Source: a virus
Reading direction: 5' to 3' (one strand)
IMG/VR virus record: IMGVR_UViG_3300042691_013486
Location: 1 to 28,688 of that record
Length of the DNA: 28,688 nt
Part shown: in pieces, positions 1 through 5,418 of the stretch
Position numbering within the stretch: the first letter of the stretch is position 1
Layout of the letters: every line of letters starts with the position of its first letter
Notes under the pieces: generated by a model
Told to the model about the DNA's origin: nothing
Databases searched by the model: none
Seen by the model: only the letters and a program-made list of their open reading frames with translations
Made by a program: the position numbers and the translations under genes

Positions 1-11
1 AAGTGCTTTAG

Positions 12-27
12 CCCCCCCCCCCCCCCC
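12..27. repeat. C16 homopolymer tract
   Basis: Sixteen consecutive C residues near the left edge of the window. No gene crosses it. It could be a slippage-prone tract or an assembly or library artefact close to a contig end. Bases 28-60 hold nothing else that I recognise. Confidence 0.9.
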
Positions 28-60
28 ATTCTGCCTGTGCTGTGAGGCTGTGGATTTGGC

Positions 61-360
61 CTAACCAGCCGGGAGGCAAATCTTCTTTTTGGCTATTGAG
101 CGACCACCAGCGGCTCGCTTGTATGGTTTCACTATCTTGGCGCTGATATCCGGGGAGATATTGGACGCTTTGCTTGAAGAATTTTGCGAAGATTCTTCGG
201 ATTCTTTTAGGCTCTGCACTGCGTCTGCAATGATGGCACTGCGGCTTGTTTTGAAGCGCCTGTCCTTGCGATTCATCTCGATAACTTTTGCGTCAACCCA
301 GTCGCGCAATTCCAGCTCCATGGAGATGGTGAATTTGACTGCATTTTCTTTTTCGCTCAT
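61..360 (-). CDS. Ribbon-helix-helix-like DNA-binding protein (divergent regulator)
   Basis: A 99-residue protein, the only convincing minus-strand gene of the window. Residues about 8-13 (VKFTIS) fit the DNA-contacting beta strand of a ribbon-helix-helix fold. They are followed by a helix with ELRDWVDAKV and a second helix with SRSAIIADAVQSL. The C-terminal half is Ser/Lys-rich and probably disordered. On the minus strand a purine-rich GGTGAGG lies just before the ATG, supporting this start. It is transcribed away from the rest of the genome and shares a 182-bp intergenic region with a second ribbon-helix-helix gene, the usual arrangement of a phage regulatory switch. Role as repressor or accessory regulator is inferred from fold and position; family membership was not checked by search. 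Confidence 0.65.
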   Translation of the reverse strand: MSEKENAVKFTISMELELRDWVDAKVIEMNRKDRRFKTSRSAIIADAVQSLKESEESSQNSSSKASNISPDISAKIVKPYKRAAGGRSIAKKKICLPAG

Positions 361-542
361 GCCTCACCAGTAATACCGAGTGTGCAAAAAATCAAATTCT
401 TTGTTTTTAGCGCAAAATATTTTTTCGCCCGCAGAGGCCCGCCAGATGCGGATGTCAAGTAAAAAAACACGGTAGGTGAACGCCCTATTTGACAGCCCTC
501 AAAATAAAATCTTGCCACAAAGTATGACCAGTAATAATTGGT
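361..542. promoter_or_regulatory. Divergent intergenic control region
   Basis: AT-rich 182-bp region between two divergent ribbon-helix-helix genes. A 10-bp direct repeat ACCAGTAATA sits near each start codon (366-375 and 527-536). At the right end ACCAGTAATAATTGGT (527-542) is an imperfect dyad with ACCA/TGGT arms directly before the start at 543. A TTGACA (489-494) and a TAAAAT (505-510) are visible but are not spaced as one sigma-70 promoter. I infer operators and promoters here but cannot assign exact boxes. Confidence 0.45.
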
Positions 543-698
543 ATGACTATGCAAGCCGCATTTAAAAAAACCAGTGTGAGTCTCCCTGCCGAACTCATGG
601 ATTATTTGAAACTAAAAGCTCATGCGAACGGCGGGGTTCCAGTGTCCCGACTGATTGCCAAGGCCGTCCGGTTGATGATGCAGAAAGAGAAAAAATGA
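543..698 (+). CDS. Small CopG/Arc-like ribbon-helix-helix protein
   Basis: A 51-residue ORF beginning MTMQAAFKKTSVSLPAELMD. The segment KTSVSLP suits the beta strand of a ribbon-helix-helix protein, AELMDYLKLKAHANG the first helix, and VSRLIAKAVRLMMQ the second, with a Lys-rich tail. Its stop codon overlaps the start of the next gene (ATGA at 695-698), so the two are probably translationally coupled. Two in-frame ATGs (543 and 549) are possible starts. Arc/CopG-type proteins bind DNA as dimers at palindromic or tandem operators; the dyad just upstream of its own start is a candidate autoregulatory site. Function is inferred from secondary-structure pattern and position only. Confidence 0.6.
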   Translation: MTMQAAFKKTSVSLPAELMDYLKLKAHANGGVPVSRLIAKAVRLMMQKEKK

Positions 699-901
699 GC
701 GACGAGATCACAACCAGCGAGGCGGCGACTCTTTTGGGGGTCAGCAAAAAAACGGTCTACCGGCTGTTGGATGCCGGAACCATTGAGGCAAGCAAGCCAT
801 TCGGCAACCGGGTCGGCCACAAGATCAGCCGGGCAGTTCTGCTCAACTGGTATCAAGGCCAGAAGATCAAAACCACCAACCGCAGGAGGCTATCCAAATG
901 A
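695..901 (+). CDS. MerR/excisionase-type helix-turn-helix protein
   Basis: A 68-residue protein with a HTH_17-like (excisionase/MerR-family) DNA-binding domain: residues 5-30 (ITTSEAATLLGVSKKTVYRL) give the helix-turn-helix, followed by a wing-like LDAGTIEASKP and VGHKISRAVLLNWYQG. Such proteins act as excisionases, terminase-like DNA-binding subunits or transcription regulators. No integrase is visible in the window, so a regulatory role is at least as likely as excision. The gene overlaps its neighbours by ATGA on both sides, inside an operon of very small genes. Confidence 0.7.
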   Translation: MSDEITTSEAATLLGVSKKTVYRLLDAGTIEASKPFGNRVGHKISRAVLLNWYQGQKIKTTNRRRLSK

Positions 902-1005
902 GTCATCAGGAATCTCTCTGGCTACTCCAGTCGATCTGGGAGGCAATCAAGGCTCTGGGGCCGTTGGCGGCGATGCTGGCGATCACATGGGGGGTCGCGA
1001 AGTGA
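898..1005 (+). CDS. Tiny predicted membrane protein (35 aa)
   Basis: A 35-residue ORF beginning MSHQESLWLLQSIWEAIKAL. Residues about 19-33 (ALGPLAAMLAITWGV) form one hydrophobic segment. It starts in the ATGA overlap with the preceding HTH gene and ends in a GTGA overlap with the following tiny gene, which argues for real translation-coupled coding. I do not recognise the family. It and its neighbour may be a paired membrane product. The early location makes a lysis role unlikely, but this is not excluded. Confidence 0.45.
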   Translation: MSHQESLWLLQSIWEAIKALGPLAAMLAITWGVAK

Positions 1006-1154
1006 GCGCAGAGTTTGCTTTGGCGCTCGCCGTTCTGACCCTCGGCTCCTGCTACGCCAGCTATCGGCTGGGACAGGCGGACATTCTCGCAAGATTCCGG
1101 CGGCATGACGAGCGCCGACGCCGATGGGAAGAATTTGAAGATTTCGAGGATTAA
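1002..1154 (+). CDS. Tiny predicted membrane protein with charged tail (50 aa, GTG start)
   Basis: Read from the GTG at 1002, which overlaps the preceding stop (GTGA). The product has an N-terminal hydrophobic helix (FALALAVLTLGSCYASYRLG), then a strongly basic stretch (FRRHDERRRRW) and an acidic end (EEFEDFED). The layout, one membrane segment and a charged cytoplasmic tail, is common among small phage membrane proteins. An open frame continues upstream of 1002, but that part runs opposite the HTH gene and lacks a coupled start. Family unknown. Confidence 0.45.
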   Translation: MSAEFALALAVLTLGSCYASYRLGQADILARFRRHDERRRRWEEFEDFED

Positions 1155-1162
1155 ACACCCTC

Positions 1163-1225
1163 ACCACAAGAAAAGCGCCCCGAAGGACGGCAATCCAACG
1201 GGGCAAGTTAAACCACAAGAAAAGC
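1163..1225. repeat. 14-bp direct repeat flanking a hairpin, RecT leader
   Basis: ACCACAAGAAAAGC occurs at 1163-1176 and 1212-1225, 49 bp apart. Between them GCCCCG (1177-1182) can pair with CGGGGC (1199-1204). There is no T-run, so it is not an obvious terminator. This is the untranslated leader before the RecT-like gene and may be an mRNA structure or protein-binding element. Confidence 0.5.
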
Positions 1226-1237
1226 AGTAATAACAAA

Positions 1238-2077
1238 ATGAGCAATACAACACTGACTACACAAGTCAACACACAAGTCGCACTCGGCGACATGCAGGTG
1301 ATGGCAAGCGCCATCGTGAAATCGGGCCTCTTCGGCATGAAGACTCCAGACCAGGCTCTGGCATTGATGATCGTGGCGACCGCCGAAGGGCGTCACCCCG
1401 GATCAGTGGCCAGCGACTACCATATCATCCAAGGCCGCGCCTCTCTGAAGGCCGACTCGATGCTGGCGAGGTTCCAGCAATCGGGCGGGCGTGTCGAGTG
1501 GCACGACCATACCAACGAGAAGGTATCCGCGACCTTCAGCCACCCTGCGGGCGGATCGCTCCGCATCGACTGGGACATGGCCCGCGCCAAAGCGGCTGGG
1601 CTGGGCGGCAAGGACAACTGGCGCTCGTATCCCCGGCAGATGCTGCGGGCGCGGGTGATCTCGGAGGGGGTCCGTGCGACATTCCCTGCGGTTCTCAATG
1701 GGATGTATACCCCGGAGGAGGTGCAGGAATTCGACGCGCCTCGCCCTGTGCGCTCCGCGAAGGTGGAGCCGGTGGTGGAAGTGAAGGCCGAGCCGGTCAC
1801 TGAAGCTCCCGTGGTGGAGGTCGAGCCTGTTGCAGTTCCTGCGACCCCTGCCATCGAGGCCGAGGTGGTATCAAATGATACCACAGAACCAGATTGGGCG
1901 ATCACGCTGGAAAAGCGCATTTTCGAGCATGAGCCGAAGGTGAATGCCTTCCTCATCGCCAAGGGGCAAATCAGCGAGGGCCAGACATTCCGCGACATCG
2001 CGGATGAGGGCTACCGCAACCGCATCCTTTCATCGACTCCACGCTTCCTCGAAACCGTGCTGAAGGAGGTCAAATAA
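1238..2077 (+). CDS. RecT-like single-strand annealing recombinase
   Basis: A 279-residue protein. Residues about 18-165 resemble RecT/annealase proteins encoded by many phages: MASAIVKSGLFGMKTPDQA followed by ALALMIVATAEGRHP, a lid-like segment with SLKADSMLARF, and the conserved WRSYPRQMLRARV region. RecT-type proteins coat single-stranded DNA and promote strand annealing in phage recombination and replication. Residues about 172-212 are a Val/Glu/Pro/Ala-rich linker, and the last 65 residues form a separate small domain. The gene is followed by a Fe-S RecB/Cas4-like nuclease, matching the usual annealase-exonuclease pair, but an AT-rich gene has been inserted between them. The linker DNA carries a perfect 20-bp palindrome (1865-1884). 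Assignment is by pattern recognition without a search. Confidence 0.75.
   Translation: MSNTTLTTQVNTQVALGDMQVMASAIVKSGLFGMKTPDQALALMIVATAEGRHPGSVASDYHIIQGRASLKADSMLARFQQSGGRVEWHDHTNEKVSATFSHPAGGSLRIDWDMARAKAAGLGGKDNWRSYPRQMLRARVISEGVRATFPAVLNGMYTPEEVQEFDAPRPVRSAKVEPVVEVKAEPVTEAPVVEVEPVAVPATPAIEAEVVSNDTTEPDWAITLEKRIFEHEPKVNAFLIAKGQISEGQTFRDIADEGYRNRILSSTPRFLETVLKEVK
1865..1884. promoter_or_regulatory. Perfect 20-bp palindrome with TGATACC half-sites
   Basis: GTGGTATCAAATGATACCAC: two perfect 9-bp arms around AA, inside the linker-encoding part of the RecT-like gene. Each arm contains TGATACC, the core of the repeated 14-mer found before later genes, and the 9-bp arm is identical to the extended antisense copy at 9897-9905. 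This suggests an operator-type protein-binding site, but its location inside a coding region leaves this uncertain. Confidence 0.5.
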
Positions 2078-2086
2078 TGAGCGCCA
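2057..2086. repeat. Left copy of 30-bp direct repeat
   Basis: Thirty identical bases at 2057-2086 and 2380-2409. The repeat contains the end of the upstream gene, a strong AGGAGG ribosome binding site, the TAATG stop/start overlap and the first codons of the next gene. It bounds the AT-rich gene at 2077-2400. Confidence 0.9.
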
Positions 2087-2400
2087 AAAAGAAAAATCCG
2101 CATCCCTTTGGAAAAGATAAACAAGTGGAGTTTTTAGATCGTGTAAGGAGTAAAAAATTACCAATTACGGACGCGAATGCAAAAAAAGTAAAAGCATTGC
2201 TTGTAGATATTTGGCCTTGGGAATATTTTTTCAACAAGTCGTTTTTAAGAACATTGCCAGACCCCGGAGGTTTATATACTGACGGCCCCAAGGTATTGGA
2301 AGATTGGTTGGTTGAAGCATATTCTGCTAATTCATCAAGGAGAGAGTGTAGGGCGGCAATTCGTAGCGTGAGAAAACAAGTGCTGAAGGAGGTCAAATAA
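2077..2400 (+). CDS. AT-rich inserted gene of unknown function (moron-like)
   Basis: A 107-residue Lys-rich protein beginning MSAKKKNPHPFGKDKQVEFL, with an aromatic-rich centre (WPWEYFFNKSF). I do not recognise it. Its codons are strikingly A/T-rich compared with both neighbours, indicating recent acquisition. It sits exactly between the RecT-like gene and the nuclease, and both its ends lie in a 30-bp direct repeat. It therefore carries the same ribosome binding site as the nuclease gene and shares the C-terminal residues VLKEVK with the RecT-like protein. The organisation is that of a cargo gene captured without disturbing expression of its flanks. An accessory role such as anti-defence or superinfection exclusion is possible but unproven. 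Confidence 0.75.
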   Translation: MSAKKKNPHPFGKDKQVEFLDRVRSKKLPITDANAKKVKALLVDIWPWEYFFNKSFLRTLPDPGGLYTDGPKVLEDWLVEAYSANSSRRECRAAIRSVRKQVLKEVK

Positions 2401-2409
2401 TGAGCGCCA
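2380..2409. repeat. Right copy of 30-bp direct repeat
   Basis: Identical to 2057-2086 and 323 bp downstream of it. It spans the 3' end of the AT-rich gene, the ribosome binding site and the first codons of the Fe-S nuclease. A crossover between the two copies would precisely remove the AT-rich gene and restore RecT-nuclease adjacency. Confidence 0.9.
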
Positions 2410-3428
2410 CGATCAGACACTCCGCTCTGGACAAGCTCGACCTGTGTCCGTGTTTTGAATCCAACCCTGTCTCTGGCCCTGCGGCAGAGCGAGGAACGCG
2501 CATGGACTTGGCCTTCCGGGGTCTGCTCATGGGCGAGCGCCAGCCATTCTTGGCGCTCACAGAGGACGAGCAGGACTCGGTGATGTGGGCTGTGCAGACT
2601 GCAAAGGATGTGGCATCCTACCATGAGATTGTTGCTGACGAGGCGCTTCTCAAGGTGGTGACTCCGCACTTGTCGCATGTCGGCACGGAGGATGCGAGGG
2701 TGGAGGCGCTTTGCCTTTCCATGGACCTCAAGTCTGGCCAGCCACGCTCGTATCATAAGCAGCAGGCGGCTTATGCGCTTGGCAATATGGATCGCACTTT
2801 CACCAAAAAGTGGGAGTGCGTTCTTCTCTTTTGCGATCAGCATGAGGTGGTCCACTACAGCTACACTTACGAGGAGGCGGAAGCATGGGTGAAAGGGATC
2901 GTGGATTCAGTGAACGATCCGAACCGCCAGCCCTGCGCGAATGAATATTGTGGCTGGTGTCTGAAGAAAGACCGATGCCCGCAGGTGGTCGAGCCGGTCG
3001 TGCAGACGCTGGCGACCGTGGAGTCGTCGGTCTCGCTGGCCGATGTGCGGCAGGGCATTTTGGCCGATCCGGATCGGCTGGGAAAATTCCTCAAGCAGGC
3101 GTCGATCTTTGAGAAGGAACTCCTCAAGCCGCTCAAGGATGCAGCGAAGGAAATCCTCGCGGCGAGCGGAGAGGTTCCCGGATGGAAACTCCAGCACCAG
3201 AGTGGCAGCGAGTATTTCGACCGGATCGCCATCGTCTCGGCAGCAGTCGCCGGGAAAAGTGGCCTCGATGAGCTTGTGACCGCCATGGGTGGAGACATGA
3301 GCGGCAAGGCGTTTCGCGAATGGCATGAGAAGATGCGCTTGCCAGTGCAGGAGCAATACGCCCAACGCAAGACCGATATCGTCAAGCTCGTTGAGGACAA
3401 GCCGAAGAAAGCGAGGGCCTCGAAATGA
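2400..3428 (+). CDS. RecB/Cas4-like PD-(D/E)XK nuclease with predicted Fe-S cluster
   Basis: A 342-residue protein. The nuclease core shows E102, then D109-L110-K111 and Q121-Q122, matching the D-x-K and Q motifs of RecB-family exonucleases. Cysteines frame the domain: C16/C18 near the N-terminus and C179, C184, C187, C193 near residue 185, the arrangement of Fe-S cluster nucleases such as Cas4 and AddB. The equivalent of the family's GT..H motif appears here as RGTRMD, with Asp instead of His. The C-terminal third is helical and ends in a basic KPKKARASK tail. With the RecT-like protein it would make the resecting half of a phage recombination pair. The start is in a TAATG overlap behind AGGAGG. 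Confidence 0.75.
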   Translation: MSATIRHSALDKLDLCPCFESNPVSGPAAERGTRMDLAFRGLLMGERQPFLALTEDEQDSVMWAVQTAKDVASYHEIVADEALLKVVTPHLSHVGTEDARVEALCLSMDLKSGQPRSYHKQQAAYALGNMDRTFTKKWECVLLFCDQHEVVHYSYTYEEAEAWVKGIVDSVNDPNRQPCANEYCGWCLKKDRCPQVVEPVVQTLATVESSVSLADVRQGILADPDRLGKFLKQASIFEKELLKPLKDAAKEILAASGEVPGWKLQHQSGSEYFDRIAIVSAAVAGKSGLDELVTAMGGDMSGKAFREWHEKMRLPVQEQYAQRKTDIVKLVEDKPKKARASK

Positions 3429-3727
3429 GTAGGCGCAGCATGTGGCCGGAGGAGAATGAGCTTTTCGAGCGCAACGGCGAGGAGTGGGGCTTGGCACTCG
3501 CTGAAGTGCCGGACGAGGAGCGCCCGATGGTGGCGCGATGCGTGTGGTGGGATTTCGCGTCCATCTACACCGCTGATGACTATAAGAAGCGCGGATTCCG
3601 TGTCTTCGATCCTTATCTGAAATGGCAGGCGCATGTGCCAGATGACGAGAAGGTCATCATGGGACTGGTGACGGTGGGCTACTCGCCGGACCGTGCGGCC
3701 ACAAGAGTATGGAGGGCGATGAAATGA
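3425..3727 (+). CDS. Small hypothetical protein
   Basis: A 100-residue acidic, Trp-rich protein beginning MSRRSMWPEENELFERNGEE. It overlaps the nuclease stop by ATGA and is followed by another ATGA overlap, so it belongs to the same operon. There is no signal peptide, membrane segment or motif that I recognise. The C-terminal part (SPDRAATRVWRAM) may be a helix-turn-helix-like element, but this is weak. Function unknown; the position suggests an accessory to recombination or replication. Confidence 0.65.
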   Translation: MSRRSMWPEENELFERNGEEWGLALAEVPDEERPMVARCVWWDFASIYTADDYKKRGFRVFDPYLKWQAHVPDDEKVIMGLVTVGYSPDRAATRVWRAMK

Positions 3728-3993
3728 ACGATCTCCAAACCGTCATGGATCTCTTTGAGACCACCCGCGAGGACTACCTCGCCGAGGCGCGACTCGCAGC
3801 GGAATCCCTCGCCAATGAGCGTGGAGTCATCACCGTCAACGATGTCCGGGAGGTCTGTCCGCCTCCCGCGAACATCGACCCGCGAGTCATGGGGGCGATC
3901 TTCATGTCAAAGTCATGGCAGAAGGTGGGCTACATGTCATCGAGCCGCGCTCACATGAGGCCGATTGCCATGTTTCGGAGGGCGCATGAATGA
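3724..3993 (+). CDS. Small hypothetical protein, predicted winged-helix-like
   Basis: An 89-residue product read from the ATG at 3724 (ATGA overlap with the previous gene; an upstream in-frame ATG at 3709 is less likely). It has a first helix (TREDYLAEARLAAESLANER) followed by VITVNDVREVCPPP and an RVMGAIF segment, then basic residues near the end. Similar small proteins occur beside recombination genes in many phages, and the pattern looks like a small helical DNA-binding domain. I cannot name its family. It overlaps the following methyltransferase start by a few bases. Confidence 0.6.
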   Translation: MNDLQTVMDLFETTREDYLAEARLAAESLANERGVITVNDVREVCPPPANIDPRVMGAIFMSKSWQKVGYMSSSRAHMRPIAMFRRAHE

Positions 3994-4723
3994 GCTACAC
4001 CTATTTGCTGGAGCAGGGGGAGGAATCCTCGGCGGCATCCTTCTCGGACATACCCCCGTCTGTGCTGTCGAGATTGAACCTTACTGCCGCGAAGTCCTAC
4101 TCCAAAGGCAACGGGACGGAATCCTGCCAAAGTTCCCAATCTGGAATGATGTCACCACATTCGACGGAACCCCATGGAGAGGAAAAGTCGATGTCGTCTG
4201 CGGAGGATTCCCTTGCCAAGACATCTCAATCGCTGGGGGGGGGGCTGGAATTGAAGGCCAACGAAGCGGACTCTGGTCAGAAATGGCCCGAATCATTGGC
4301 GAAATACGACCAAGATTCGCGTTCATGGAGAACAGCCCAATGCTTGCTCTTCGAGGACTTGGGCGAGTCCTTGGAGACCTTTCCGAACTGGGGTATCATG
4401 CGAGGTGGGGAGTGTTGGGGGCAAACCACATTGGGGCAAGGCATAAACGGCAGAGATTGTGGATTGTTGGGAACGCCTTTGGCAAGGCTGTGGAAGTATC
4501 GGAAGTGGTGGAACCGTTCAAAGCCGATGGGCAATTTGGACGAGTTGCCAGCTACGAATCCAGAAATGTATGGGCATCTGGCTGGCAAGCAAATGAGCCT
4601 AACATGGTTGGAGCATCACATGATATTTCCACTTGGGTGGACCGATCTCGTTCCATTGGGAATTCACAAGTTCCAGCAGTGGCAGCACTCGCATTCCAAA
4701 TTCTTGGAGGGAAGCTCAAATGA
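3986..4723 (+). CDS. DNA (cytosine-5) methyltransferase
   Basis: A 245-residue C5-MTase that transfers a methyl group from AdoMet to cytosine. Motifs are in order: I at residues 7-13 (FAGAGGG, cofactor loop); IV at 74-81 (GFPCQDIS) with catalytic Cys77; VI at 115-117 (ENS, the usual ENV position); VIII at about 154-158 (KRQRL); and X at 225-233 (GNSQVPAVA). The target-recognition region between VIII and X is only about 65 residues, so this is a compact enzyme, typical for phage. Its role is probably protection against host restriction or self-marking. A tract of ten G (4235-4244) encodes Gly-Gly-Gly just after motif IV. A second ORF covers the whole gene in the +1 frame. It is coupled to its neighbours by short overlaps. 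Confidence 0.9.
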   Translation: MNELHLFAGAGGGILGGILLGHTPVCAVEIEPYCREVLLQRQRDGILPKFPIWNDVTTFDGTPWRGKVDVVCGGFPCQDISIAGGGAGIEGQRSGLWSEMARIIGEIRPRFAFMENSPMLALRGLGRVLGDLSELGYHARWGVLGANHIGARHKRQRLWIVGNAFGKAVEVSEVVEPFKADGQFGRVASYESRNVWASGWQANEPNMVGASHDISTWVDRSRSIGNSQVPAVAALAFQILGGKLK

Positions 4724-4727
4724 CTAA
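3990..4727 (+). CDS. Full-length overlapping ORF in the +1 frame of the methyltransferase gene
   Basis: A 245-codon open frame beginning MSYTYLLEQGEESSAASFSD that runs the entire length of the methyltransferase gene in the +1 frame, with its own ATG four bases after the methyltransferase ATG. It contains distinctive Trp-rich stretches (WRTAQCLLFEDL, FPNWGIMRGGECW, FPLGWTDL, HKFQQWQHSH). From memory, similar alternate-frame products are found among predicted phage proteins next to C5-MTases; I could not check this. The methyltransferase frame is clearly the functional one by motif content. This second frame may be a genuine overprinted gene or a long open by-product of a conserved frame. No separate ribosome binding site is evident. 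Confidence 0.3.
   Translation: MSYTYLLEQGEESSAASFSDIPPSVLSRLNLTAAKSYSKGNGTESCQSSQSGMMSPHSTEPHGEEKSMSSAEDSLAKTSQSLGGGLELKANEADSGQKWPESLAKYDQDSRSWRTAQCLLFEDLGESLETFPNWGIMRGGECWGQTTLGQGINGRDCGLLGTPLARLWKYRKWWNRSKPMGNLDELPATNPEMYGHLAGKQMSLTWLEHHMIFPLGWTDLVPLGIHKFQQWQHSHSKFLEGSSND
4235..4244. repeat. G10 homopolymer inside the methyltransferase gene
   Basis: Ten consecutive G, read as GGG GGG GGG G.. in the methyltransferase frame and as Gly-Gly-Gly in the overlapping frame. Gain or loss of one G would join the first half of one frame to the second half of the other. Confidence 0.9.
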
Positions 4728-5418
4728 GCGCCCTGCGTTTCAATTCTACCCCGGCGACTGGCTGGGTTCGCAGCGGGTTTCCCTGCTGACTCTGGAGGAG
4801 GAGGGGGCGTATCTGCGGTTGCTGGCATCGTGCTGGCAACACGGGTCGATCCCTTCGGACCCCGGCATGATCGCGAGACTCATTGGCAAGGGTGCTTCAA
4901 CTACCCTTGCAACTACCCTTGCAACTATGTTCCAACAACACCCCTTCAACCCCACTCTACTGGTGCATGACCGGCTGGAGAAGGAAAGGGAGAAACAGGA
5001 TGCTTGGTCAGAAAAATGCCGCGAAGGTGGCAGAAAATCCGCCGAAATGCGGAAAATCGGCAAGGGTAGTTCAAGCGTAGTTGAAGGGTTGTCGGAAGGT
5101 AGTTCCAACAAAAAGGCAACTCTTCAGTCTTCTATTACTATTACTAATAAAGAGAGGTTGGAATTTCCAGCAACCCTCCAGACCCCGGAATTTGAGAAGG
5201 CTTGGGAGGAATATCTGGAATACCGAAAAAAGGGGCGCATGAAATCCCTGCTGCCGACAAGCCAAGTGGCGCAACTTAAAAAGATGAGTGAGTGGGGGCA
5301 TGACGCCGCGATCAAAGCGATCAACGAATCCATATCCCAAGGGTGGCAGGGCATTTTTGAACCCAAGGCCACATTCAACGGGAAACAACAAAAACCACGC
5401 GCAGCATCTTGTTTATGA
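4720..5418 (+). CDS. DUF1376-type replisome organizer / replication initiator
   Basis: A 232-residue protein read from the ATG at 4720, which overlaps the methyltransferase stop (ATGA) and follows a GGAGG ribosome binding site (4707-4711). Residues 4-45 (FQFYPGDWLGSQRV ... EEEGAYLRLLASCWQHGSIP) match the DUF1376 domain found at the N-terminus of phage replication initiators. The middle (about 110-150) is a Ser/Lys-rich linker. The C-terminal part (FEKAWEEYLEYRKKGRMKSL ... IKAINESISQGWQGIFEP) resembles the helicase-loading C-terminus of replisome organizers. It is directly followed by and coupled to a DnaB-like helicase. The linker DNA contains iteron-like repeats and an AT-rich block, as in lambda gene O. 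Initiator role is inferred from domain, neighbour and DNA repeats. Confidence 0.8.
   Translation: MTKRPAFQFYPGDWLGSQRVSLLTLEEEGAYLRLLASCWQHGSIPSDPGMIARLIGKGASTTLATTLATMFQQHPFNPTLLVHDRLEKEREKQDAWSEKCREGGRKSAEMRKIGKGSSSVVEGLSEGSSNKKATLQSSITITNKERLEFPATLQTPEFEKAWEEYLEYRKKGRMKSLLPTSQVAQLKKMSEWGHDAAIKAINESISQGWQGIFEPKATFNGKQQKPRAASCL
4886..4926. repeat. Iteron-like cluster 1 (reverse-oriented units)
   Basis: Two tandem copies of AACTACCCTTGC (4899-4910, 4911-4922) followed by a partial third. They are the exact reverse complement of GCAAGGGTAGTT at 5060-5071. A further GCAAGGGT at 4886-4893 pairs perfectly with ACCCTTGC at 4903-4910, forming a dyad. Candidate initiator-binding sites of a replication origin. 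Confidence 0.6.
5060..5155. other. Putative replication origin: four 11-bp iterons plus AT-rich block
   Basis: Four tandem units at exactly 11-nt spacing: GCAAGGGTAGT (5060), TCAAGCGTAGT (5071), TGAAGGGTTGT (5082) and CGGAAGGTAGT (5093). Eleven is not a multiple of three, so the repeat cannot come from a repeated peptide and points to DNA-level function; the spacing is about one helical turn. Downstream, 5131-5155 is an AT-rich direct-repeat stretch (TATTACTATTACTAATAAAG) suited to unwinding. It lies within the linker region of the replisome organizer gene, the arrangement of lambda ori within O. Inferred, not demonstrated. Confidence 0.55.

Noticed and set aside
771-1001. Upstream extension of the 1002-1154 gene to a 127-residue protein
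   Set aside because: This part runs in another frame over the HTH gene and its successor; the GTGA overlap at 1002 is the more economical start.
1177-1204. Hairpin in the RecT leader as a rho-independent terminator
   Set aside because: The stem is 6 bp with a 16-nt loop and no T-run follows.
4392-4398. GGTATCA in the methyltransferase gene, and at 849-855 and 13491-13497, as further motif sites
   Set aside because: Only 7 bases match, which is expected by chance several times; the 13491 copy is part of the tRNA D-arm.
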